DNA from: Caldiserica bacterium UBA4770
GTDB lineage: Bacteria; Caldisericota; Caldisericia; Caldisericales; Caldisericaceae
Direction: 5' to 3'
NCBI GenBank assembly: GCA_002403335.1
Contig: DHHO01000007.1
Span: forward strand, 25,986 to 89,985
DNA: 64,000 nucleotides
This document shows positions 1 to 9,891 of the stretch, piece by piece; the first letter of the stretch is position 1, and each line of letters begins with the position of its first letter. Position numbers and translations under genes: made by a program. Below the pieces are notes generated by a model. That model did not search any database. It saw only the letters and a program-made list of their open reading frames with translations, and had not been told where the DNA came from.

Positions 1-2086
1 AAATCAAAGTTGAAATTCTCTCTTTCAGTGTGATGAGTTCAGCTTCTCCTGTCTTAATATTTTCCTGGGTATGCTGAAGTTCTTCTTTAAGGAAAGCGAG
101 ATTTTCGAGCCTTTTTTGATGCTCTTCTGCCTGTATTATCTCAGCTTCAATATCCTTTATGAGATGCTCTTTCTTCTCGATTTCTTTTGAAATTGAATCC
201 CTGTCTTTCAGAGCTTTTTCAAGGTTTTTCTCCATTTCTTTAATTTCTTCTATCCTATTTTTTGTAGTGATATTCAGGTTTATCTCAACCTCGAATGGAG
301 AAAGCACAATGAAGCCGTCACCTGTTATAATCTTTTTTATGAAAAGTTTCTCTGCATATTCTTTGAAGAATTTTATAGCACTCGGTAAGTCAACTGCATA
401 ATAAATTCCATAAAGAAAATCTGAGTGGATGCCCATAAATTCCTGAATACTTATAACATTCTCTCCTCTATATTCCTTAAAGTTTTGAATGTTAGAATTA
501 ATAAAGAACTTGCCCTCTCTCTGTTTTTTTAACTCCTCTATTGAGGGAAGAATGCTGGTATTAAGCTCCTCTTCAATGCCTGGAAACTCCTTTTCTATGT
601 GGAGTATGCTGCCAAGGCTTTTTTCGGAAAAGGGTGCCCCCATATTTTGATAGGGCGAAATGGCCTTTTTCATTTCAGAGGACTTAAACTTGATAAGTGT
701 AATATTTTCGCTCACTTCCTCAAGACGATGATAAAGTGCCTCCTTTTCTCTGTTAAGTGAGGTGAGTCTGTCGGCAAGTAATTCTTTATCAAAAGGCTTC
801 TCGGAATTGATCTCCTTTATCTTATTTTGAAGGTCACTTTCCTGTTTTCTTAAAAAAGAGAGCTCTGTTTGCTTGGCTGAAAGAATTTTTTCGCTGTGGA
901 TGCGTTCCTCGCTAATTTCTTCAATTTTCTTTCTTCTCTCCTCTTCTTCTCTTTCATATGGCTCAACTATCTTACGGAGGTTTAGAATGTTTTCTTGAAT
1001 CTCATGGATCTTGTTTTTTTCTTCTGACAGTCTCTCATGGAGAGCATTTCTTTTCGATTCAAGCTCCTCTACCTCCATTATCATAGCACTGCGTGCCCTT
1101 TCTAAATTTTCCATTTTTATGTTGTTGTCTTTAATTTTTTTCTCTGTTTCTTCTAACTTCTCTCTGAGATAGTTTTCTTTTGAAGAAAGTTCTGCATTAC
1201 TCACAAGTAGTTTCTCTCTGCACTCTCCCATCTCTTCCTTTTTCTTTTCAAGGTCAGTAATAAGGGCATTAAGAGTATCGTGGTCCTTTTTCTTTTCGAG
1301 GATGGAAGCATTAATCTCATCAATCTCTATCTGGAGCTCCTCCAATCCTTTTTTAATAATCTCTGCACTATTCTTTAATTCCTTTAACTCGTAATTGATA
1401 AGTACTGTTTCTTCCTCTGTAAGTCTATCTTTGAGAATGTAATACATATGAGCCTTTTTAGCATCATTAACGATTTTTTCTGTATTCTCTTTGAGTGCTT
1501 TCAACCTGTCACTTACTCTTGTAAGATTATCTCCTACCTCTGTGAGCTTTTTCTCTGCTTCTTCTTTTTTTCTTTTATAGACATCTATGCCTGCAATCCT
1601 GTCTATAAGGGACTTCTTTTCTTCGGGACGGGAAAGAAGGATCTCCTCGATCTTTCCCTGCCCAACAATTGAATTTGTATATCCGAAAACGTTTGCAGCA
1701 TGAAATACAGAATTTATTTTTTGAAGGCTTGCCTCTTCCCCATTCAGGTAGTAGTGGGATTCTTTTGTTCTGTAAAACCTCCTTTCGATAATAACCCTGG
1801 GTGTTTTTAAAGGGAGGGTGTGAGCTTCGTTATTTAATATAAGTTTAACTGAAGCAACACTCATTGGCTTCCTCAGGCCGGAACCGGAGAAGATAAGATC
1901 CGTTGATTCTGTTGCCCTGAGCAGTGTATACCTCTGTTCTCCAAGAACCCATCTCACTGCATCAACAATATTGCTTTTCCCTGCTCCATTCGGGCCTACA
2001 ATGCAGGTAATCCCCGGGGAGAGAAGAATTCTTGTATTTGTTACGAATGTTTTAAATCCGAATATCTCTATACTTTCAAGAAACAT
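1..2086 (-). CDS. smc: Chromosome segregation ATPase SMC (5' part, runs off left edge)
   Basis: SMC forms a ring-shaped ATPase with ScpA and ScpB that compacts and helps segregate the chromosome. About 695 N-terminal residues are visible. They start with a P-loop at about residues 31-38 (GPNGAGKS) in the head, followed by the VRWVLGEQ segment and a Q-loop-like GQGKIEEIL near residue 145. A long charged coiled coil follows, then a globular hinge at about 500-620, then the start of the returning coil. The C-terminal head with signature and Walker B lies outside the window. The start ATG overlaps the stop of the formate-THF ligase gene in a TGATG junction, so it is probably translationally coupled. 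ScpA and ScpB are encoded about 22 kb away at 24154-25270. Identity is clear; completeness cannot be judged. Confidence 0.95.
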   Translation of the reverse strand, partial: MFLESIEIFGFKTFVTNTRILLSPGITCIVGPNGAGKSNIVDAVRWVLGEQRYTLLRATESTDLIFSGSGLRKPMSVASVKLILNNEAHTLPLKTPRVIIERRFYRTKESHYYLNGEEASLQKINSVFHAANVFGYTNSIVGQGKIEEILLSRPEEKKSLIDRIAGIDVYKRKKEEAEKKLTEVGDNLTRVSDRLKALKENTEKIVNDAKKAHMYYILKDRLTEEETVLINYELKELKNSAEIIKKGLEELQIEIDEINASILEKKKDHDTLNALITDLEKKKEEMGECREKLLVSNAELSSKENYLREKLEETEKKIKDNNIKMENLERARSAMIMEVEELESKRNALHERLSEEKNKIHEIQENILNLRKIVEPYEREEEERRKKIEEISEERIHSEKILSAKQTELSFLRKQESDLQNKIKEINSEKPFDKELLADRLTSLNREKEALYHRLEEVSENITLIKFKSSEMKKAISPYQNMGAPFSEKSLGSILHIEKEFPGIEEELNTSILPSIEELKKQREGKFFINSNIQNFKEYRGENVISIQEFMGIHSDFLYGIYYAVDLPSAIKFFKEYAEKLFIKKIITGDGFIVLSPFEVEINLNITTKNRIEEIKEMEKNLEKALKDRDSISKEIEKKEHLIKDIEAEIIQAEEHQKRLENLAFLKEELQHTQENIKTGEAELITLKERISTLI

Positions 2087-3717
2087 CAGAATAAACCAAC
2101 AATCTTTCCGTCCTTTACATCAATTAATTCTGCGGCAGGTATCTTTGGAAGCCCCGGCATTGTCATAATCTCTCCACATATGGGGACTACAAAACCTGCG
2201 CCATTCAGTATTCTTACCTCTTTAATGGTAATATCATAGTTCTTTGGCCGCCCGAGTTTTTTTGTATCATCGCTAAGAGATAGCTGGGTTTTTGCCATAC
2301 AGACATAGGAGTTTGAGAGTCCAAGCTTATCAATCAACCTGAGGTCAGTTTCCGCTTCTTTTGTATACTTTATACCTGTCGCACCGTACATATTTTGGGA
2401 AATACATTTTATCTTATCTTTCAGAGGCTCATCAAGATTGTAAAGGTAATGAAACTCGTTGGAATCTTCTTTTATTGCCCTGATAACTGCATCTGCAAGT
2501 TCCATTGTTCCTTCTCCTCCGCTCTCATAGGCTTCTGAAATAGCAAATCTTATCCCTTTTTCTCCGAAGTAATTTCTCAGGGCATCTATCTCTAATTGAG
2601 AATCCCCCTTAAATTTATTAAGCACAACCACGACAGGTACACTAAAACTTTTCATATTTTCATAATGTTTTTCCAGATTTGGGACACCATGTAAAACTCC
2701 CTCTATATTTTCCTCCATGATCTTGTCTTTATCAATTCCTCCATGGAGTTTCAGTGCCCTGAGAGTTGCTACAATGACAACGCCAGCAGGTTTAAAGTTC
2801 CCAGCCCTTGAGACAATATCCATAAATTTTTCCCCGCCAAGATCGGACCCGAAACCTGCCTCTACAACTACATAATCTGCCAGTTTCATTGCCATTTTTA
2901 TTGAGGTAATTGAAGCGGAGCCATAAGCAATGTTTGCAAATGGACCACAGTGAACAAAGACAGGGTGTCCTTCAAGAGATTGGACAAGATTTGGGTTGAT
3001 ATTATTTATGAGCACAGCTGCCATCGCACCCTGAGCCTTGACATCTTTTGCATATACAGGGTTGCCGCTATAGGTAAAGCCCACAAGCATCCTTGAAAGC
3101 CTATCTTTAAGATCATCAATTCCGCTTGAAAGTCCAAGAATTGCCATTACTTCCGAGGCAGCTGTAATATCAAATCCTGTTTCCCTGGGAACACCGTTAG
3201 CTTTCCCGCCAAGTCCTATAACTATATCCCTCAATGCCCTATCATTCATATCAAGCGACCTTCTCAGGACAACCCTTCTTGAATCAATTCCCAGAGGGTT
3301 TCCCTGCTCAAGATGATTATCTATGAGTGCTGCAAGAAGGTTATGAGCGATCTGAACTGAAGGGATATCCCCTGTGAATTGAAGGTTAATCTCTTCCATG
3401 GGTACTACCTGAGCTCGACCACCACCAGTTGCCCCGCCTTTCACGCCAAAGACAGGGCCAAGCGAAGGCTCCCTGAGCACGCACATTGCCTTATATCCCA
3501 TATCATTTAGTGCATCAGAAAGACCAATAGCTGTAGTTGTCTTCCCCTCTCCAAATTGTGTTGGCGTCATTGCGGTGACAAGGATAAGGTTTCCATCTTT
3601 ACGATTCCTCATTCTTTCAAGAAGAGAAATATTCACCTTTGCAATATAATCCCCAAACTTGTAAAGCTCAGTATTTTCGATGCCTGCATTCAGTGCTACT
3701 TCTTCAATTCTTTTCAT
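2086..3717 (-). CDS. fhs: Formate--tetrahydrofolate ligase
   Basis: The enzyme activates formate to 10-formyl-THF with ATP, the entry step of the methyl branch of the Wood-Ljungdahl pathway and a source of one-carbon units for purines. The 543-aa length is typical. A P-loop-like PTQFGEGKTTT lies near residue 55, followed by the glycine-rich GVKGGATGGG segment and the DITAASE, GPFANIAYG and EAGFGSDLG motifs of the family. A TTG start 18 bases further upstream is possible, but ATG at 3717 is preferred because GGGAGG sits 5 bases before it. The gene lies between a 315-aa protein of unknown function and smc, with 1-base coupling to smc. No other Wood-Ljungdahl gene is present here, so an acetogenic, a reductive or a purely anabolic role cannot be told apart. 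Confidence 0.96.
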   Translation of the reverse strand: MKRIEEVALNAGIENTELYKFGDYIAKVNISLLERMRNRKDGNLILVTAMTPTQFGEGKTTTAIGLSDALNDMGYKAMCVLREPSLGPVFGVKGGATGGGRAQVVPMEEINLQFTGDIPSVQIAHNLLAALIDNHLEQGNPLGIDSRRVVLRRSLDMNDRALRDIVIGLGGKANGVPRETGFDITAASEVMAILGLSSGIDDLKDRLSRMLVGFTYSGNPVYAKDVKAQGAMAAVLINNINPNLVQSLEGHPVFVHCGPFANIAYGSASITSIKMAMKLADYVVVEAGFGSDLGGEKFMDIVSRAGNFKPAGVVIVATLRALKLHGGIDKDKIMEENIEGVLHGVPNLEKHYENMKSFSVPVVVVLNKFKGDSQLEIDALRNYFGEKGIRFAISEAYESGGEGTMELADAVIRAIKEDSNEFHYLYNLDEPLKDKIKCISQNMYGATGIKYTKEAETDLRLIDKLGLSNSYVCMAKTQLSLSDDTKKLGRPKNYDITIKEVRILNGAGFVVPICGEIMTMPGLPKIPAAELIDVKDGKIVGLF

Positions 3718-3731
3718 CTTTTCCTCCCATC

Positions 3732-4679
3732 TCAATATAGATATTTAATTTTAAGGGCAATATCCTCTAAAATCTTTAAAGCTCTTTCAAGGCTATTTGC
3801 TGCATTTCTTCTTGCTTCCATAGAAACAGTCTTTCCGTGGGACATATGCGCGTCCCTTCCAACGAACCTTCCCCAATCCTTCCAGTTAGTAATGGTGTCA
3901 TCAAAAGAGCGAATGATGCCCAGTCCTATCTTCTGTTTTTGTTTTTCAAGGAAGTGAAAGACCCCAAGAAAATAAGTTAGAAGACCATTCAGAGATGTCC
4001 ATTGTGCATAGGGGGCTACAGAGAACCACATTTTAGATTTTTCCTCAAAGCTTCTTTCATCATTTCTGAGGTCTTCAATAAATTTACTGTATGCTTCTCT
4101 TCCTTCATAAACCATTGTTGAATTTATTTCCTCTGTCCCTCTATAAAAGAGTTCAACGAAATTATCAATAATTACCTTATAAGTATCCTTCCTGTATACT
4201 TCGTCCCTGCTTAAAGCATGGGGTTCTAAGATCGTGATTGCCTTTGTATTTCTTGTGATAATCTCATCAATATCTTCACTTTCTATAAAGAAAAGTCTAA
4301 AAAAACGTACTTTCTTTTCCTCAAGTTGATACAGGAGAAGATTCTCAGGGTAGATAAGGACAGGTAGACCCTTTTCAATAAAATTCTTTACCATAACTAA
4401 TGAGTCACTCTCTCTGTGAAGATCAAAAACCTTAAAATCTGCTCCGACATTTTTCTTAAGATTTTTTAAAATGAAGTCGATGTCTGCATTATAAACCTCG
4501 GGGAAGTCGTAACGATAAAGAAAGCGAAGTGAATAGCCACTCAAAACATTAACCTCCTGAAGAAGGAGAGGGATATCAATGTAGTTAAGCATTTTTGAGG
4601 TCTGGATAAGAAAGTCGTATTCGCATAGTCTTTCGGTTTCTCTCATTGAATTCGAAATTTCTTCCAATCTTTCAGGCAT
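3732..4679 (-). CDS. Unrecognised 315-aa protein heading the fhs-smc operon
   Basis: I do not recognise this protein. It is soluble-looking, with no signal peptide or membrane span. The N-terminal part alternates hydrophobic strands and helices and includes GLPVLIYPENLLLYQL. The C-terminal third is helix-rich, with WKDWGRFVGRDAH and a terminal helical stretch containing ARRNAANSLERALKIL. The N-terminal half faintly recalls papain-like or BtrH-type folds, but no catalytic triad is evident. ATG 4679 is preferred over an upstream start at 4757, because the extension overlaps the divergent nth gene and reads as non-conserved sequence. A TATAAT on the minus strand ends only 6 bases before this ATG and there is no ribosome-binding site, so the mRNA is probably leaderless. 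The next gene, fhs, starts 15 bases after its stop. Confidence 0.8.
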   Translation of the reverse strand: MPERLEEISNSMRETERLCEYDFLIQTSKMLNYIDIPLLLQEVNVLSGYSLRFLYRYDFPEVYNADIDFILKNLKKNVGADFKVFDLHRESDSLVMVKNFIEKGLPVLIYPENLLLYQLEEKKVRFFRLFFIESEDIDEIITRNTKAITILEPHALSRDEVYRKDTYKVIIDNFVELFYRGTEEINSTMVYEGREAYSKFIEDLRNDERSFEEKSKMWFSVAPYAQWTSLNGLLTYFLGVFHFLEKQKQKIGLGIIRSFDDTITNWKDWGRFVGRDAHMSHGKTVSMEARRNAANSLERALKILEDIALKIKYLY

Positions 4680-4700
4680 AGTTATATTATATTGTAAAAA
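4680..4700. promoter_or_regulatory. Divergent overlapping -10 elements between the 315-aa gene and nth
   Basis: Only 21 bases separate the two divergent start codons, and the space is almost entirely TATATTATATT-like. On the minus strand TATAAT lies 6 bases before ATG 4679. On the plus strand TATATT (4688-4693) lies 7 bases before ATG 4701. Neither gene has a Shine-Dalgarno sequence here. The -35 elements would fall inside the opposite coding regions and are weak. Read as back-to-back promoters giving leaderless mRNAs; this is inference from spacing. Confidence 0.55.
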
Positions 4701-5351
4701 ATGGATGTAGAAAAAATTGATGTGATTGTTCAGAAAATCACAAGCTGGGTAAAGCAATTTGAAGATCCCGTTGTCACGAGGGTTGCAAAGGAGGATTTTG
4801 ATCCATTTAAAATCCTCATCTCAACAATTTTAAGCCTCCGCACTAAGGATGAAACTACATATGAGGCATCAAAAAGGCTTTTCGGGGTGGCAGACACGCC
4901 AGAGAAGATACTCGCTTTAAGTGAAGAAGAAATTGAAAAACTCATTTATCCTGTTGGTTTTTATCACAAAAAGGCAAAGGTCATAACGGGAATTGCAAAA
5001 AGGGTAATTGAATTACAGGGGGTTCCTGATAAAATGGAGGAATTACTCAAGATGCCCGGGGTTGGAAGAAAAACCGCTAACATCCTCCTTAGTGAGTACT
5101 TTGGAAAGGGGGCAATAGCAGTAGATACGCATGTTCACAGGATTTCAAACAGACTTGGTATTGTAGAGACAAGGACAGCCGAAAAGACAGAGTATGAACT
5201 TATGAAGGTTTTGCCAGAAAAGTACTGGAGCACGTTTAATAGAATCTTTGTTCCATTTGGCCAGCATGTATGCAAGCCTGTTTCCCCGCTCTGTTCCACG
5301 TGTCCTGTGGAGTCCCTCTGTCCAAAGATCGGGGTCAAAAAACACAGGTAA
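4701..5351 (+). CDS. nth: Endonuclease III (DNA glycosylase/AP lyase)
   Basis: A base-excision repair enzyme that removes oxidised pyrimidines and cleaves the abasic site. The 216-aa protein has the helix-hairpin-helix [16 protein letters not shown] with the catalytic lysine, then [13 protein letters not shown] with the catalytic aspartate. It ends with the four-cysteine [4Fe-4S] loop spaced C-x6-C-x2-C-x5-C. Length and motifs are normal for the Nth family. The gene is divergent from the 315-aa gene with a 21-base shared promoter region and starts without a ribosome-binding site. Confidence 0.97.
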   Translation: MDVEKIDVIVQKITSWVKQFEDPVVTRVAKEDFDPFKILISTILSLRTKDETTYEASKRLFGVADTPEKILALSEEEIEKLIYPVGFYHKKAKVITGIAKRVIELQGVPDKMEELLKMPGVGRKTANILLSEYFGKGAIAVDTHVHRISNRLGIVETRTAEKTEYELMKVLPEKYWSTFNRIFVPFGQHVCKPVSPLCSTCPVESLCPKIGVKKHR

Positions 5352-5401
5352 ACAGACATTTAAAGCGAACAATGTATTTTACATGCAGGTTATCACCCTT
5401 T

Positions 5402-5428
5402 TTGAAAATCGATTGTTCTGACTAAAAT
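5402..5428 (+). promoter_or_regulatory. Promoter for lipoprotein gene, leaderless geometry
   Basis: TTGAAA (5402-5407) and TAAAAT (5423-5428) are separated by 15 bases (16 if the -35 is read as TTTGAA). The GTG start of the lipoprotein follows 6 bases after the -10, and no ribosome-binding site is present. Transcription would therefore begin at or next to the start codon. Confidence 0.55.
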
Positions 5429-5434
5429 CATATT

Positions 5435-6403
5435 GTGAAAAAGATTCTCATAGGAATATTTCTGATAGTAATAATGTTGGTAGCTTCCTGTACAGGCAAT
5501 CAATTTTCAGTAAGAATACTCGATGGTAAGAGCCTCCTTCCAGTAGAAGGCAGTGTTTCAGTAAATGGAAAAGCAAAAACGTTAGAAGATGGGCTCATTA
5601 AGCTGCCTGCGGGCAATTTCGAAATTGAGAAAGAAGGCTATGGAAAAGGATACATAAGCCTCAGTGGAGATAATGGAGATACTGTCACTTATCTTGAGCC
5701 CCTTGCATATATTGTGATTGTAGAGGACTTTACGGATGTAAGTGTACTCATTGATGGGGTCCAAAGAACACCTGCTGTGAGGGGTGGCGTTTCTTATATC
5801 TCTCCGGTGAGTCCTGGTAAACATAGGGTAACCTTTGAAAAACCGTTTTTTAAAATGAAGGTAATCGAAGTTGATATCTTTGAAGGAGAGAATAAGATAA
5901 GCGTAAATCTTGAAGTCGAAAAGGATAAGGTTATAGCACTTTTGAGCTCGATAAAATTTCCGGAAGACCTCAATATCTTCAGTTTTGATATCGGCATAAC
6001 AGGTACAGTTGGTGAGGAAAAGGTTTTTTATGATTTCGAAGGAAAGGCAGAAAATGGAAATATTGTAGAGATAAAAGATGATAGTCTTGTTTATACTTAT
6101 AAAAATAACACATTCTTTTTAAATGAAGAGAGAGTTACTGACCCTGAGCAGATTGCGATACTACAATTTGCAATGAAGACAATTCAAGAATTTATGCAGT
6201 TAAAACCAAAGATACAGGAGCTTACGATTGTTGATGTATTAACAAACACAATAAAGTTTGAGTCAACAAAAGAGTTTGAAGAAAGACCATTAAAAGAAGC
6301 AATCACTCTTTCAATTGATGGGGAGAAGGTCAATGCCTTTTTGCTTGAGGTTAATTCAGAGGAACTCAAGGCGGATATAAATATTTCTGTATCAATAAGA
6401 TAG
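5435..6403 (+). CDS. Putative lipoprotein with PEGA-like repeats
   Basis: A 322-aa exported protein of unknown function. It starts with a lipoprotein signal peptide: KK, a hydrophobic run, then the lipobox LVASC with cysteine near residue 19. LspA, encoded at 50761-51207, would process such a protein. Residues about 25-160 contain short beta-rich units of PEGA type, for example LPAGNFEIEKEGYGKG and SPGKHRVTFEKPFFK. The C-terminal half resembles a lipid- or polymer-binding lipoprotein beta domain, but I cannot name it. The start is GTG directly after a -10 box. The dnaE gene follows after 9 bases, so the two may be cotranscribed. Confidence 0.8.
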   Translation: MKKILIGIFLIVIMLVASCTGNQFSVRILDGKSLLPVEGSVSVNGKAKTLEDGLIKLPAGNFEIEKEGYGKGYISLSGDNGDTVTYLEPLAYIVIVEDFTDVSVLIDGVQRTPAVRGGVSYISPVSPGKHRVTFEKPFFKMKVIEVDIFEGENKISVNLEVEKDKVIALLSSIKFPEDLNIFSFDIGITGTVGEEKVFYDFEGKAENGNIVEIKDDSLVYTYKNNTFFLNEERVTDPEQIAILQFAMKTIQEFMQLKPKIQELTIVDVLTNTIKFESTKEFEERPLKEAITLSIDGEKVNAFLLEVNSEELKADINISVSIR

Positions 6404-6412
6404 GAGAATAAA

Positions 6413-9400
6413 ATGAGCTTTACACATCTTCATGTCCATACGGAATACAGTCTTCTTGATGGATTAAACAAGATAAAACAGCTGGCTCAGAAAGTGAAAG
6501 AGCTTGGCATGGATGCTGTTGCTATTACGGACCATGGAGGTATGTACGGTGTTATTGATTTCTATGAGACTATGAAGAGGAATGGGGTAAAGCCCATCAT
6601 AGGAGTAGAAATTTATGTAACTAATGAGGGGATCGAAAGCAGGAATAAGAATGAAGATAGATATCATCTAATTTTACTTGCAAAGGATACCTCAGGGTAT
6701 AAAAATCTCCTTAAAATTGTTTCAAAAAGCTATATAGAGGGTTTTTATTATAAGCCAAGAGTGGATTTTCAGACACTCGAAGAACATAGAGGTGGTCTTA
6801 TTGCTTTGAGTTCCTGCCTTCAGGGGGAGATTCCTACAAAGATACTGAGAAATGATATTAAAGGCGCAGGAAGCTCGATTAAGAAATATATGGATATATT
6901 TGGAAAGGAAAATTTCTTTCTTGAGTTACAGGACCATGGTCTGAAAGAGGAGAAGGAAGTTATAGGGGTGCTAAAGGAACTCTCTAAGAAGGAAGGAGTC
7001 CCACTGGTTGCGACAAATGATGCTCATTACCTCAATAGAGAGGATGCAAAAGCCCATGATATCCTTCTGTGTGTTCAAACGCTTTCAAAGGTATATGATC
7101 CCGAAAGAATGAGATTTCAGACTGAAGAATTCTATGTGAAGTCTGAACAGGAGATGAGGGAACTCTTCAAGGACATCCCAGAAGCAATAGATAATACTGA
7201 GTTAATAAAAGATGTGTGTAATATTGATTTTGATTTCTCAACCTATCACCTTCCCCATTTTAGGAAAGACGAAGAGGAATGGGATATAGAAAAAAATAAA
7301 AGACTTCTCGAAGCCTTAACATTAGAAGGTCTGAGAAAGCTGTATACTGATAATCTTGAAGAGCTTGAAAAAAGGGCAAGATATGAGCTTGATGTGATTG
7401 AGAAAATGGGCTTCACTGATTATTTTCTTATTGTACATGACTTTATTAAGTGGGCAAAGAATAAAGGTATTTATGTAGGCCCTGGTAGAGGCTCTGCTGC
7501 TGGAAGTATTGTTTCATATGCACTTGGCATTACTGCAGTAGACCCTATAAAGTATAACCTTCTTTTTGAGAGATTTTTGAATCCTCAGAGGATCTCAATG
7601 CCTGATATAGATATTGATTTTGAGGATAAAGATAGGGACAGGGTTATTGATTATGTAAAGGGTAAGTATGGGGAAGACCATGTTGCACAGGTTGCTACCT
7701 TTGGAAGGATGGAGGCGCGTGCTGCAATAAGGGACGTAGGAAGAGCACTTGGATTTAGTTACAGTGAAATCGACCCTATTGCAAAACTTATCCCGATGAA
7801 TGCTTCCCTTGGCGAAGCATTAGAGACTGTTGTTGAGCTAAAATCAAAATATGGTAGCGAAAAATACACGGAGCTTTTTGATACGGCGATGAGACTTGAG
7901 GGTATTATAAGGAACTTCTCAACACATGCGGCAGGTATTGTAATAGGAGATAAACCTCTTATAGAGTATGTGCCGCTCCAGCTTGATAAAGAAGGAGAAG
8001 TTATTGCCCAGTTTGACAAAGACATCTTAGAGCACATCGGGATGCTTAAGATGGACTTTTTAGGATTGAAAAACCTTACAATTATCAAGGAGACAGTTGA
8101 AACTCTAAAGAAAAGAGGAATAGAGACCGACTTAGAAACCATGCCTGAGAATGACGAGAAGACGTTTGATATGCTCAAACAGGGCGATTCAATAGGGGTA
8201 TTCCAGCTTGAAAGCAGTGGTATGAGAAAGGTTTTAAAAGGTGTTCAGCCAGAAAGTATTGAGGACCTTACAGCTGTTATTTCTCTGTATAGACCTGGTA
8301 CAATTAAAGCAGGGGGGATAAACGAATATATTTCAAGAAAGCAAGGGACTGCAAAGGTTTCATTTCTACACCCAAAACTTGAACCTATTTTGAAGAATAC
8401 ATACGGAATTATTGTTTATCAGGAGCAGGTAATGCAGATTGCAAATGTTCTCGCAGGGTACTCAATGGCTGAAGCAGACACCCTGAGAAAGGCAATTGGA
8501 AAAAAGATACCTGAGATTATGAAGGATCAGAGGAGTACATTTGTTGAAAGAGCAGTTAATAATGGTATCGATAAAGTTACTGCTGAGAAGGTTTTTGACC
8601 TTATTGAGTATTTTGCAGGTTATGGATTTAACAAGTCTCATGCGGTAGGTTACGCAACAATTGCATACAGAACTGCATATCTTAAGGCACACTACCCCAG
8701 GGAGTACTTTACTGCCATATTGAACTCTTATATTGGAAATGAGGATAAAATAAGAGAGATTCTCAGAGAAATTCGAAGTAAAGGGATAAAAGTACTACCT
8801 CCCGCTATAAATGCATCTGATGTCTACTTTAAAGTAGAGGGAGAGAACATAAGGTTCGGATTATTAGGGGTTAAGAATACGGGAGAGAAGATACTGCAGG
8901 AGATTGTGAATGAAAGAGAAAGAGGAGGTCCCTTTAATTCCTTTAAGGCATTTGAGAGGAGAGTAGAGCATCTCAAGGTAAATAAAAAGGTTATAGAGAG
9001 CCTTGTCAAGGCAGGGTGTTTTGACTCACTTGGGGAAGATAGAAAGGCATTACTTGAAAAAAAGGATGAGGAAATCCCTCAAGGTATTTCCCTTTTTGGT
9101 GGTAATCCTATAATTCCCTCTCGAAAATCAAAGGCTTCTTCAATGGAGGTCTTAAACTACGAAAAGGAGGTTTTTGGATTCTATCTTTCAGACAACCCTG
9201 TGACATCTTTCTTGCCTCTTCTTGAGGAGCGGGGGATTCCGACAGTTTCACAGGTACTTGATTCCGAGGTGGAAGGAAAAGTTAAGATTGCTGGGATCAT
9301 CTCTTCCGTGAGGAAAACAAAAACAAAGAATGGAAATTACATCTATAGGTTTGATCTTGATGATGGATTTGCAAAGATTGGGACGCTTGTTTCACCTAAA

Positions 9401-9799
9401 TACCTCGAACATTTTTCAAAATATGTTGACCAGGAAGGAGTGATTGCGATATCCGGACAGATTAAACGGGAAGAAGAATCTATTACCTTTTTTGCAGAAG
9501 AGGTTGCTGGATTTTTCACAGAAAAGGATATCAATAAACAAGAGAGATATTCTGCTCTGCATTTATATATTAAAAGCTTATCCTTAGAGGAAGCATACAA
9601 AAAGCTCGAAGAGTTTAGGAAAGGCATTTCAGAGATCAGAGGAGGCACACCGATGATCCTTCATCTCTGTGTTAATGGAGAGGAGATCCGTATTGCTACC
9701 TCACCTAAATATTACGTTCAGAATTCAAAAGATACATACGAAAGACTCACAAAATTATTTGGGGAAAGGTGCTTTGAAATAAAACCCTGGACAGAGTAA
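6413..9799 (+). CDS. dnaE: DNA polymerase III alpha subunit
   Basis: Catalytic subunit of the replicative polymerase, 1128 aa, in the DnaE1-type range. Order: an N-terminal PHP domain with intact metal ligands (HVHTEYSLLDG at the very start, ITDHGG, TNDAHYL near 200), then the polymerase core with GPGRGSAAGSI and the catalytic-aspartate motif PDIDIDF near residue 400. The fingers region has GIIVYQEQVM and GYGFNKSHAVGYA. A helix-hairpin-helix region (GLLGVKNTG) and an OB fold near 960-1060 follow. The intact PHP residues suggest a possible metal-dependent proofreading activity, as reported for Thermus DnaE; this is inference. AGGAG precedes ATG at good spacing, immediately after the lipoprotein gene. 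Confidence 0.97.
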   Translation: MSFTHLHVHTEYSLLDGLNKIKQLAQKVKELGMDAVAITDHGGMYGVIDFYETMKRNGVKPIIGVEIYVTNEGIESRNKNEDRYHLILLAKDTSGYKNLLKIVSKSYIEGFYYKPRVDFQTLEEHRGGLIALSSCLQGEIPTKILRNDIKGAGSSIKKYMDIFGKENFFLELQDHGLKEEKEVIGVLKELSKKEGVPLVATNDAHYLNREDAKAHDILLCVQTLSKVYDPERMRFQTEEFYVKSEQEMRELFKDIPEAIDNTELIKDVCNIDFDFSTYHLPHFRKDEEEWDIEKNKRLLEALTLEGLRKLYTDNLEELEKRARYELDVIEKMGFTDYFLIVHDFIKWAKNKGIYVGPGRGSAAGSIVSYALGITAVDPIKYNLLFERFLNPQRISMPDIDIDFEDKDRDRVIDYVKGKYGEDHVAQVATFGRMEARAAIRDVGRALGFSYSEIDPIAKLIPMNASLGEALETVVELKSKYGSEKYTELFDTAMRLEGIIRNFSTHAAGIVIGDKPLIEYVPLQLDKEGEVIAQFDKDILEHIGMLKMDFLGLKNLTIIKETVETLKKRGIETDLETMPENDEKTFDMLKQGDSIGVFQLESSGMRKVLKGVQPESIEDLTAVISLYRPGTIKAGGINEYISRKQGTAKVSFLHPKLEPILKNTYGIIVYQEQVMQIANVLAGYSMAEADTLRKAIGKKIPEIMKDQRSTFVERAVNNGIDKVTAEKVFDLIEYFAGYGFNKSHAVGYATIAYRTAYLKAHYPREYFTAILNSYIGNEDKIREILREIRSKGIKVLPPAINASDVYFKVEGENIRFGLLGVKNTGEKILQEIVNERERGGPFNSFKAFERRVEHLKVNKKVIESLVKAGCFDSLGEDRKALLEKKDEEIPQGISLFGGNPIIPSRKSKASSMEVLNYEKEVFGFYLSDNPVTSFLPLLEERGIPTVSQVLDSEVEGKVKIAGIISSVRKTKTKNGNYIYRFDLDDGFAKIGTLVSPKYLEHFSKYVDQEGVIAISGQIKREEESITFFAEEVAGFFTEKDINKQERYSALHLYIKSLSLEEAYKKLEEFRKGISEIRGGTPMILHLCVNGEEIRIATSPKYYVQNSKDTYERLTKLFGERCFEIKPWTE

Positions 9800-9873
9800 T
9801 GTAAATTTCCTTCAGAAATAGCCATTAAGACCTTTATTTCTTCAAAACTGATAAGATAATCGTCTTTTGTTTT

Positions 9874-9891
9874 TTGTATCAATATATACAA
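9874..9891. promoter_or_regulatory. Inverted repeat in the glnA promoter
   Basis: A perfect 6-base inverted repeat with a 6-base spacer (TTGTAT-N6-ATACAA) overlaps a -10-like TACAAT (9887-9892) ahead of glutamine synthetase. Position and symmetry fit a dimeric repressor operator. The cognate regulator is unknown; AT-rich palindromes also arise by chance. Confidence 0.35.

Noticed and set aside
159..1672. Small plus-strand open frames inside the left-edge region
   Set aside because: They lie antisense to the continuous SMC coiled-coil reading on the minus strand.
5370..5400. Short palindrome ATGTA-TTT-TACAT after nth as a terminator
   Set aside because: It is AT-only and weak, has no adjacent T-tract, and is common in AT-rich DNA.
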